Assembly (NCBI GenBank): GCA_023489025.1 | Contig: JAMDCN010000068.1 | Span: forward strand, 1 to 5,214 | Reading direction: 5' to 3' | DNA length: 5,214 nt | Source of the DNA: Deltaproteobacteria bacterium | Lineage (GTDB): Bacteria > Desulfobacterota_E > Deferrimicrobia > Deferrimicrobiales > Deferrimicrobiaceae | Shown here: positions 1-4,884 of the stretch, in pieces | Numbering within the stretch: position 1 is the first letter of the stretch | Layout: each line of letters opens with the position of its first letter | Translations under genes and position numbers: made by a program | Notes under the pieces: generated by a model | The model's input: only the letters and a program-made list of their open reading frames with translations | Told to the model about the DNA's origin: nothing | Database searches by the model: none

Positions 1-255
1 TGCCGGGCTCATCGGGTGCGCGAGCATCTTCCCTTCCAGGTCCATCAGGAAGACGTAGGTGTCCTTCCACACGAACTTCCCGTCCTTCTTGTTGATCTCC
101 GCGACGGCGGCATCCAACCCCTTCTCGTTGACCATCGACGCCGATTCCTTGGTCTTGGCCACGCACTCGTCCTTCGTGGCGCTCTCCGCGAACGCGGTTC
201 CGGCGAGGCACAGGCTCACTGCAATTCCGATGACGGCCAGCGTGATCCTCCTCAT
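1..255 (-). CDS. Exported single-Cache-domain protein, N-terminal part (C-terminus beyond window)
   Basis: Eighty-five codons are present and the gene runs off the left edge. Residues 1-23 form a clear Sec signal peptide: MRR, a hydrophobic core, then cleavage after the AFA at 21-23. The mature part contains a helix with CVAKTKESASMV, then NEKGLDAAVAEINKKDGKFVWKD split over two helix/loop elements, then TYVFLMDLEGKMLAHPM. A long helix followed by a strand reading 'hhhxDxxGxhLAHP' is the hallmark of small periplasmic Cache (sCache_2-type) proteins, which usually total about 150 residues, so roughly half is missing. Family knowledge: Cache domains bind small extracytoplasmic ligands such as organic acids. 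Stand-alone exported versions occur in Geobacter-like bacteria, and their role is not well established. The ATG start is fixed by a strong Shine-Dalgarno AAAGGAGGT at 262-270, followed by the signal peptide. No ligand can be predicted. Confidence 0.85.
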   Translation of the reverse strand, partial: MRRITLAVIGIAVSLCLAGTAFAESATKDECVAKTKESASMVNEKGLDAAVAEINKKDGKFVWKDTYVFLMDLEGKMLAHPMSPA

Positions 256-277
256 TCCGCGACCTCCTTTAACGTCT

Positions 278-296
278 GTTCAAACGGCGTTTCAAC
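278..296. promoter_or_regulatory. 19-bp near-perfect palindrome upstream of the Cache gene (candidate operator)
   Basis: GTTcAAACGgCGTTTcAAC is self-complementary at eight of nine pairs around a central G; the only mismatch is the C/C pair shown in lower case. It ends 8 bp before the Shine-Dalgarno of the Cache gene and 22 bp before its ATG. The one-base centre suits a dimeric DNA-binding protein better than an RNA hairpin. I could not place a convincing -35/-10 pair for this gene, so the relation to the transcription start is unknown. The regulatory role is inferred. Confidence 0.4.
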
Positions 297-374
297 CCGA
301 ATCCCCCCACCATCCCGTTTCCCCTGGGCCTCCCTTCTCCGGATAATCTACCAGATTGAACGCCCGGTGGAACA

Positions 375-385
375 TCGTGTCACGA
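375..385. repeat. 11-bp perfect palindrome in the gap between the Cache and hydrolase genes
   Basis: TCGTG-T-CACGA is a perfect inverted repeat around one central base. It sits about 120 bp upstream of the Cache start and 38 bp past the hydrolase stop. The overlapping arms GTCACG (379-384) and CGTGAC (404-409) could also pair with a 19-nt loop, but no T-tract follows on either strand, so it does not look like an intrinsic terminator. It could be an operator or chance. Confidence 0.25.
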
Positions 386-422
386 ATCGTCGGGCGATCG
401 GGCCGTGACGCGGGGGACCCGT

Positions 423-1055
423 TCAGCCGGCCCGGAAATGGTCGGACAGGATCGAGGCCACTTTCCGCGAAAGGAGCAGCCCGACGTGGGACGCGCGCAC
501 GGTGACGTTCCGCGCGCCTTCGACGCGACTCTCCTCCACGAGGACGACGCCGTCGTGCGGTTTGGGGAGGCCGAGCAGAAGCCCCGATCCCAGGGGGATG
601 TCTCCGGCGACGACGAGAAGGTCCCGTCCTCCCGGCCATCTCGGCGTATGCGCGACGATTCCCTCGCGGATCACGCCGCCCACGAGCCATCGCCCGAACC
701 GGCGCCGGGACACGATTCTTGCCGCCGCGCTCCCCCCCATCGGAGACCCCAACATCGCCACGCGTCCCGGCCGGGAATGGGCGCCCTCCTCGAGCATCTT
801 CGCGATCACGACGCCCCCCAGGCTGTGCCCGACGAGGTGCACGCGCTCCCCTTCCGTCGCATCGACGAACGCCCGGAGGGCGTCCGCCGCCTGCGTGAGG
901 TCTCCCCGCCAGGAGCGGTACCGGAAATACCGCGCGCGGAAACCGGCCTCTTCGAGACGGCCGCCGAGGACGTGCATCTCCGCTCCCGTCATCCAGAGGC
1001 CGTGAACGAGGACGACCGCCTCGACCGCATTCGATTTCGACGATTTCCCTCCCAA
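423..1055 (-). CDS. Lipase/esterase-like alpha/beta hydrolase
   Basis: This is a 210-residue cytoplasmic alpha/beta-hydrolase with no signal peptide or membrane segment. The fold begins with strand VEAVVLVHGLW (11-21), whose HG (18-19) is the usual oxyanion-hole region. The nucleophile elbow is VGHSLGG, with Ser78. LGSPMGGS at 102-109 resembles the segment after the elbow in triacylglycerol-lipase and PGAP1-like esterases. The likely acid is Asp168 (HDGVV) and the likely general base is His190 (ASHVGLL), completing a Ser-Asp-His triad. It probably hydrolyses an ester, perhaps a lipid, but the substrate cannot be read. The start is a judgement: TTG at 1055 follows GGGAGGGAGG and lies downstream of a TATAAT box at 1074-1079. 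An in-frame TTG at 1085 lies upstream of that box, and starts further upstream lie inside the divergent gene. The acyltransferase is transcribed away from it across 52 bp. Confidence 0.85.
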   Translation of the reverse strand: MGGKSSKSNAVEAVVLVHGLWMTGAEMHVLGGRLEEAGFRARYFRYRSWRGDLTQAADALRAFVDATEGERVHLVGHSLGGVVIAKMLEEGAHSRPGRVAMLGSPMGGSAAARIVSRRRFGRWLVGGVIREGIVAHTPRWPGGRDLLVVAGDIPLGSGLLLGLPKPHDGVVLVEESRVEGARNVTVRASHVGLLLSRKVASILSDHFRAG

Positions 1056-1070
1056 GCCTCCCTCCCGGCC

Positions 1071-1083
1071 GGGATTATATCCC
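1071..1083. promoter_or_regulatory. Symmetric element overlapping the divergent hydrolase/acyltransferase promoter region
   Basis: GGGAT-TAT-ATCCC is a perfect 5+5 inverted repeat with a 3-bp centre, in the 52-bp gap between two divergent genes. Read on the minus strand it contains a perfect -10 box TATAAT (1079 down to 1074), correctly placed to start a short hydrolase leader near 1067. On the plus strand the overlapping TATATC could be a poorer -10 for the acyltransferase. No good -35 is visible on either side. A repressor bound here would cover both start regions; that is inference. Confidence 0.4.
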
Positions 1084-1107
1084 AACGGTTGATGGTAGAC
1101 TGGGACG

Positions 1108-2535
1108 GTGAGCGGACATGTGACTCTCCCGGTCTGGGTGGTGGCCGTCCTTGCCATCCTGGCGGCCCTTGCGGCCGTGGATCGCCTGCTCCTTCCCGGC
1201 GCCCGCTGGTTCCTGCGCCGGCGGGTCAACATCGTCCTGGACGAGATCGGCAAACGCCTCCACCTGGAGATCCGCCCCTTTACCCTTACGAAACGACAGG
1301 TTCTCATCGATCGCCTGATGTACGACCCGAAGGTTCTCGAGGCGGCCGGGGCCCACGCGCGAGAGCGAGGAATTCCGAGGGATGTCCTGACGGCGGAGAT
1401 CGAGCGGTACGCACGGGAAATCGTCCCCGCCTTCAACGCCTACGCCTATTTCCGGATGGGGTACTGGCTCGCCAGGCGCGCCGCCCGGCTCCTGTACCGG
1501 GTGAGAGTCGGCTTCGCGGACGAGGAAGGCTTATCCCGCGTGGACCCGAAGTCGACCGTCGTTTTCGTGATGAACCACAGGAGCAACATGGATTACATCC
1601 TGGTCGCGTACCTTGCGGCCACCCGCACGGCGCTTTCGTACGCCGTCGGCGAGTGGGCCCGGATCTGGCCGCTTCAGACCCTCGTTCGCACGATGGGGGC
1701 CTACTTCATACGCCGGGACTCGAAGGATCCGCTGTACCGCCTCGTCCTCGAACGGTACGTGGCAATGGCTACGGAAGGCGGCGTCGTGCAGGCGGTCTAC
1801 CCGGAAGGGGGACTGACGAAGGACGGGTCGCTGCGCGCGCCGCGGCTCGGCCTGCTCGACTACATGACCCGTGCCTTCGATCCGGAGGGGGAACGGGACA
1901 TCGTCTTCATCCCGGTGGGGATCAACTACGACCGGACGCTCGAGGACCGCAGCCAGGTGCTTGCGCTGGATGCGGGGGTCCCGCGGCGCGGCGCCTGGTT
2001 CGCCGCCGTCACCGCCCTCAAGTTCCTCCTGCGGAACCTGCTTCTCATGCTTCGCGGGCGCTGGTACCGGTTCGGATACGCATGCGTCAACTTCGGGTCG
2101 CCGCTGTCGATGCGCGCGTATTGCCGGGATCGCCGGATCGACCTGCGGGCCCTCCCGAGGGAGGAGCGTTTCCTGGAAGTTGAGAGACTCGCGTCGCACC
2201 TGATGCGGTCGGTGGGACGGGTGGTGCCGGTCCTGCCCGTCTCCCTGGTCGCGACGGCGTTCCTTCGCCGCCCGGACGGACGCTGGAGCGAACTGGAGCT
2301 GAAGGCGGAAGCCCTGCGGTTGATCGAGGCGCTGTCCGGCGTGGGCGCGCACATCTACATTCCACGTTCGGATCAGGACTACGCCGTCACCGTCGGACTG
2401 AGGATCCTCACCCTCCGGAAACTGGTGTCGGAGGAAGCCGGGCTGTACTCCCCGATACCTGAGGAACTTCCGCTTCTCCGGTATTACGCCAATTCCATCC
2501 GCCACCTCTTCCCGGCGACGGCGTCCAAAGCATAG
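1108..2535 (+). CDS. Membrane-anchored glycerol-3-phosphate/lysophosphatidate acyltransferase (short PlsB-like)
   Basis: This 475-residue protein has the acyltransferase block of the PlsB/PlsC superfamily (PF01553 type). Motif I is NHRSNMD, giving the catalytic H-x4-D at His157/Asp162. Motif II is GAYFIRR (197-203), which binds the phosphate of the acceptor. Motif III is YPEGG (231-235), followed by LTKDG. Motif IV is FIPVGINYDR (267-276). The HRSxMD and FIRR wording, plus a C-terminal region with PVSLVATAFL and LLRYYANSIRHLF, resemble glycerol-3-phosphate acyltransferases (PlsB) more than small PlsC enzymes. It is much shorter than E. coli PlsB (about 800 residues) and ends just after IRHLF. 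Residues 9-29 are hydrophobic and probably anchor it in the inner membrane. The likely role is acyl transfer to sn-1 of glycerol-3-phosphate or a related lipid acceptor. The start is GTG at 1108 with only a weak ribosome site; GTG at 1120 is an alternative. Confidence 0.85.
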   Translation: MSGHVTLPVWVVAVLAILAALAAVDRLLLPGARWFLRRRVNIVLDEIGKRLHLEIRPFTLTKRQVLIDRLMYDPKVLEAAGAHARERGIPRDVLTAEIERYAREIVPAFNAYAYFRMGYWLARRAARLLYRVRVGFADEEGLSRVDPKSTVVFVMNHRSNMDYILVAYLAATRTALSYAVGEWARIWPLQTLVRTMGAYFIRRDSKDPLYRLVLERYVAMATEGGVVQAVYPEGGLTKDGSLRAPRLGLLDYMTRAFDPEGERDIVFIPVGINYDRTLEDRSQVLALDAGVPRRGAWFAAVTALKFLLRNLLLMLRGRWYRFGYACVNFGSPLSMRAYCRDRRIDLRALPREERFLEVERLASHLMRSVGRVVPVLPVSLVATAFLRRPDGRWSELELKAEALRLIEALSGVGAHIYIPRSDQDYAVTVGLRILTLRKLVSEEAGLYSPIPEELPLLRYYANSIRHLFPATASKA

Positions 2536-2562
2536 CCGGAACGACGCCTCTCCGCCGGAGGT

Positions 2563-3420
2563 CTACCGCTTCCTTTTCTCCCCCTTGGCCGGCGCCGCCT
2601 TCGGCTTCGCGGGGGTCCCGCCTTCCGGCCAATGGTTCAGGTCGTGGGCGATGTTGTGGCACATCCCGCACTTCGGGAATTTCTTCGTGATCGCCGCGGG
2701 GTGCTTCCCGGCATGGCACTGCTGGCATTCGGGAACGGTCTTGTGCCGGTTCTCGTGGCACTTCACGCAGGGAACGGTTTTGTGTTTCGTCGCCGTCGCG
2801 GAGAGCAGGGACAGGGCCTGCTTGTGGCAGGCGCCGCATTCCTTGTTCTGGACGTCCGCGGCGTAGGTCACCACCTTCGGCTTGTGGGCCTTGTGGCATT
2901 TCCGGCAATCCCCCTGGACCATCTCCGCCGAGTGCGGCCGGTGGCACTTCACGCAATCGGGAATCTTCCGGTGCACTTCATGGCAGTTCGTGCAATGCTG
3001 CGACGAATGCCTGCTCGGGTTCTCCTTCAGTTGCTTGATCTGGTCCACGTGGCAGGAAAGACACGGTTCGGTCGTCTTCGCAGCGAGGACGATGTTCAGG
3101 GGCTTGTGCGGATTCTTATGGCACTCGAGACAGTTCTTGAGGCCGTAGTGCGGCTTCCCCTCGTGGCATTGACCGCACTTGGGGATGTTGTTCTTCGAAG
3201 CCGGGCGGTGCCCGGCGTGGCAGTCGAGGCACGAGACATCGCTCTTGTGCTTCCCGCCCGCCACCGCGATGTCCGCCGGCGGGGCCTCGTGGCACTTGAC
3301 GCAATCCTCCGGCGTCAGGGACGCCTTGTCCGCCGCCTCGCCGACCGGCGGGTGAAACAGGAACAAGCAAGCGACCAAGGAAACCAGAGCGACGACCCAC
3401 AACCCCCTTGAACCTCTCAT
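2563..3420 (-). CDS. Periplasmic dodecaheme c-type cytochrome
   Basis: This 285-residue exported protein has twelve CXXCH haem-attachment motifs, with first cysteines at 40, 64, 82, 97, 120, 143, 156, 172, 195, 218, 232 and 251. That is about one haem per 21 mature residues, so nearly all of the fold is haem packing. Residues 1-30 are a signal peptide, with likely cleavage after the EAA at 28-30. Histidines outside the motifs are plentiful, as expected for bis-His ligation. The motifs fall into three tetraheme modules (see findings). The tail at 267-285 is Ala/Pro/Lys-rich and ends in KRKR. The role is periplasmic electron transfer or storage, probably in anaerobic respiration; the partner is unknown. 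No outer-membrane porin, NapC/NrfH-type quinol oxidase or haem-maturation gene is adjacent. The ATG start follows AAGGAGGG (3424-3431). The gene has its own promoter and converges on the acyltransferase across 27 bp. Confidence 0.95.
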   Translation of the reverse strand: MRGSRGLWVVALVSLVACLFLFHPPVGEAADKASLTPEDCVKCHEAPPADIAVAGGKHKSDVSCLDCHAGHRPASKNNIPKCGQCHEGKPHYGLKNCLECHKNPHKPLNIVLAAKTTEPCLSCHVDQIKQLKENPSRHSSQHCTNCHEVHRKIPDCVKCHRPHSAEMVQGDCRKCHKAHKPKVVTYAADVQNKECGACHKQALSLLSATATKHKTVPCVKCHENRHKTVPECQQCHAGKHPAAITKKFPKCGMCHNIAHDLNHWPEGGTPAKPKAAPAKGEKRKR

Positions 3421-3506
3421 GCTCCCTCCTTCACCGATGGAAAGGCGCCATGCAGCGAATCGCGAAATATTCTTATAGGGACAAGGCGGAACGGCGAAGC
3501 TGTTGC

Positions 3507-3535
3507 TTTATATCCGGCGGTGTTCCGGTTGTCAA
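3507..3535 (-). promoter_or_regulatory. Sigma-70-type promoter for the dodecaheme cytochrome
   Basis: On the minus strand there is a perfect -35 TTGACA (3535 down to 3530), a 17-bp spacer, and -10 TATAAA (3512 down to 3507), five of six to consensus. The predicted start near 3500 leaves a leader of about 80 nt before the cytochrome ATG at 3420. The promoter begins 15 bp past the stop of the upstream TPR gene, so the cytochrome can be transcribed independently. It is the best promoter in the window. Confidence 0.7.
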
Positions 3536-3550
3536 GAAGAAGCGGATGCC

Positions 3551-3820
3551 CTACTCCCCCATCTCGCCGAGGATACGGTCCCGGAGGGTCTCGGCGATCG
3601 GGGAGGGGTATATGTCGAGGGCCCGCTCGATGCACGCGAGGGATTCCCGGTTCCGCCCGAGAGCTCTCAACGCGATCGCCTTGTTCGTCCACGCCTCGCA
3701 GCATTCCGGGTGGACTTCGATCGCCCGGTCGTAGAGGGCGATCGCTTCTCCGTATTTCCGCTCCGAGGCGAGCGTGTCCCCTTCTTTCGAATACGCATCC
3801 GCCAGAACTTCGGGGTCCAT
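3551..3820 (-). CDS. Small TPR protein
   Basis: This 89-residue cytoplasmic protein consists almost entirely of two tetratricopeptide repeats. Repeat one is at about residues 7-39 (AYSKEGDTLASERKYGEAI, then ALYDRAIEVHP) and repeat two at about 41-73 (EAWTNKAIALRALGRNRESL, then ACIERALDIYP). Each has the expected small/aromatic pattern and a closing Pro. A short capping helix follows (AETLRDRILGEMGE). Two repeats with a cap is about the smallest useful TPR unit, so it is probably an adaptor that binds a peptide or another protein, with no catalytic residues. The ATG is chosen because GGGAGGG stands 5 nt before it and because the codons upstream are arginine-rich and lack TPR character. It is the second gene after the WG-repeat gene (41-bp gap). 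A lone signal-less TPR protein beside an exported WG protein does not prove that they interact. Confidence 0.8.
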   Translation of the reverse strand: MDPEVLADAYSKEGDTLASERKYGEAIALYDRAIEVHPECCEAWTNKAIALRALGRNRESLACIERALDIYPSPIAETLRDRILGEMGE

Positions 3821-3832
3821 GTCGTCCCTCCC

Positions 3833-3861
3833 CGGCGAGAAGGCCGAAAGGCCTCCCGCCG
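3833..3861 (-). promoter_or_regulatory. Intercistronic hairpin between the WG-repeat and TPR genes
   Basis: The arms CGGCG (3833-3837) and CGCCG (3857-3861) enclose a second stem, AGGCC (3841-3845) with GGCCT (3850-3854), around a 4-nt loop; a small 3x2 internal loop separates the stems. In the minus-strand transcript it begins right after the WG stop codon and ends 1 nt before the GGGAGGG ribosome site of the TPR gene. No U-tract follows, so it is not a classical terminator. It may stabilise the upstream message or modulate TPR translation. Confidence 0.45.
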
Positions 3862-4701
3862 CTACGGGCCGTTGACATCGCGCCCCTTCGGGTCGATTCG
3901 GTGTTCCCGTTCTCCGGTCCGGACTCTCGCCGTACCGTCCGCAAAGTCCCATGCATAATCGTACCGGAACGGGATCCGCGTGTCTCCCCTCGCGTCGACG
4001 AATCCCCACTTTCCTTCCCGACGCACTCGAACGACGCCGCCGGAAAAATTCCCTGCATCCTCATACATCGCCGGGATGTCGTTGTTCCCGGCCCGGTCGA
4101 CGAACCCGTATTTCCCTTCCAGTTTGACGCGGGCGAGCCCTTCCGAGAAGTCCCATGCGTCGTCGTAGAGCGGGAGGATGGCCCACTTTCCCGTGTTGTC
4201 GATGAACCACCATTTCCCGTCGAGAAATCCGCCCGAGTTCACGGCTGCGAGCCCCTGGGAAAAGATATGGCCGTAGTCGTACAACGGCTGGATCACGAAT
4301 GCGCCTTTCCGGTTGATGTACCCCCACTTGCCGTCGTAACTCGCCGGCGCGAGCCCTTCCGAGAAGTCCTGCGCATCTTCGAATTGCGGCAGGATCCTCA
4401 CCTCCCCCTCGGGATCGATGTATCCCCATCGTCCGTTCAGGCGCACCGCCGCCAGTCCCTCCCGGAAATCCCTCGCACGCTCGTATATCGGGGGTATGAT
4501 GACCGTTCGGGCGGCGTCGACGTACCCGAACAGGCCGGATCGCTCCACGGGGAACATCTCCCGTTCCGCCGGGAACCGTTCCTCAGATGCAGGGGATCGG
4601 ATTTCGGCGGAGAGCGGAGACGCACGCGGTGCGCACGGCAACCCGACGGTAATGGCCGTCACCAGAAGAATCGCCGATATTCCACGCCGCCCAGTGGCCA
4701 T
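3862..4701 (-). CDS. Exported WG-repeat protein
   Basis: This 279-residue protein has a signal peptide (basic MATGRRG, then a hydrophobic segment at about 8-22, with likely cleavage near the ASPLSA at 27-32) and six tandem WG repeats of about 34 residues. The repeats start near residues 57, 90, 124, 162, 196 and 230, and a degenerate seventh fragment (HRIDPKG) follows. Each reads G-K-[WY]-G-[YF]-[IV]-D-x-x-G, a strand, I-x-P-x-[YF]-[DE]-x-A-x-[DN]-F-S-x-G-L-A-x-V. Repeat four has WW in place of WG (GKWWFID), and repeat three has a short insertion (NSGGFLD) before its end. WG repeats are predicted to form beta-rich solenoid or propeller-like interaction surfaces; no enzymatic function is established. 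ATG at 4701 is chosen because GGGGAGGGG precedes it and a signal peptide follows. An in-frame ATG at 4734 would put a charged stretch before the signal. Confidence 0.85.
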   Translation of the reverse strand: MATGRRGISAILLVTAITVGLPCAPRASPLSAEIRSPASEERFPAEREMFPVERSGLFGYVDAARTVIIPPIYERARDFREGLAAVRLNGRWGYIDPEGEVRILPQFEDAQDFSEGLAPASYDGKWGYINRKGAFVIQPLYDYGHIFSQGLAAVNSGGFLDGKWWFIDNTGKWAILPLYDDAWDFSEGLARVKLEGKYGFVDRAGNNDIPAMYEDAGNFSGGVVRVRREGKWGFVDARGDTRIPFRYDYAWDFADGTARVRTGEREHRIDPKGRDVNGP

Positions 4702-4724
4702 GGCTGTCCCCTCCCCCGCCTCCT

Positions 4725-4742
4725 CATCGATCATTTTCGATG
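4725..4742. repeat. Short hairpin in the WG gene leader
   Basis: CATCGA (4725-4730) and TCGATG (4737-4742) form a perfect 6-bp stem with a 6-nt loop, just upstream of the ribosome-site region of the WG gene. On the minus strand a possible -10 GATAAT (4755 down to 4750) lies immediately before it, without a good -35. It may be part of a leader; chance is also reasonable. Confidence 0.25.
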
Positions 4743-4818
4743 CAGTTTCATTATCCCACGACCTGGGAAAGGAAGGTATGCCGAACGCCGCAGAACTGGC
4801 GGGCCCACCGTTTTCTAC

Positions 4819-4864
4819 GCTTGCCATTTCCCACATAAGAGAAGATATTGATAACGGTCGATCC
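4819..4864. repeat. Left arm of a perfect 46-bp inverted repeat
   Basis: This arm is the exact reverse complement of 5168-5213. It lies in the gap between the WG gene (minus) and the MASE1 gene (plus), and the MASE1 ribosome site begins 7 bp after it. It contains a possible plus-strand promoter, TTGCCA (4821-4826), 17 bp, GATATT (4844-4849), which would serve the MASE1 gene. This arm looks native because its surroundings make sense as an intergenic promoter region. Confidence 0.9.
4821..4849 (+). promoter_or_regulatory. Candidate promoter for the MASE1 sensor gene
   Basis: The -35 is TTGCCA (five of six to consensus), then a 17-bp spacer, then -10 GATATT (four of six). A start near 4856 would give a leader of about 30 nt before GTG 4885. 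It lies wholly inside the left inverted-repeat arm. The match is moderate. Confidence 0.35.
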
Positions 4865-4884
4865 ACATCGGGGAGGGATGCATC

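Noticed and set aside
1056..1436. Upstream extension of the hydrolase to start codons inside the divergent acyltransferase gene
   Set aside because: The extra residues are Arg-rich with no fold character and lie upstream of the TATAAT box; the TTG at 1055 has a good ribosome site.
405..2183. Long plus-strand open frame spanning the hydrolase and the first two thirds of the acyltransferase region
   Set aside because: Its translation is Arg/Pro/Gly-rich with no domain pattern. It overlaps two genes with complete catalytic motifs in other frames; it is a by-product of high GC.
2536..2562. Possible terminator between the convergent acyltransferase and cytochrome genes
   Set aside because: Only a weak CCTC/GAGG-type stem is visible, with no clean T-tract on either strand, so I do not call it.
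3358..3372. Cytochrome as a lipoprotein, because of a Cys at residue 18 in an LVAC context
   Set aside because: The hydrophobic core continues past this Cys (LFLF), and a better signal-peptidase I site follows at residues 28-30, so a lipobox is unlikely.
3520..4851. Long plus-strand open frame opposite the WG and TPR genes
   Set aside because: The opposite strand carries six regular WG repeats, a signal peptide and ribosome sites; the plus-strand translation is low-complexity and repeats only because the WG repeats do.
4702..4866. Longer WG protein starting at 4866 inside the inverted repeat
   Set aside because: It would place about 55 low-character residues before an obvious signal peptide, and a strong ribosome site precedes the ATG at 4701.
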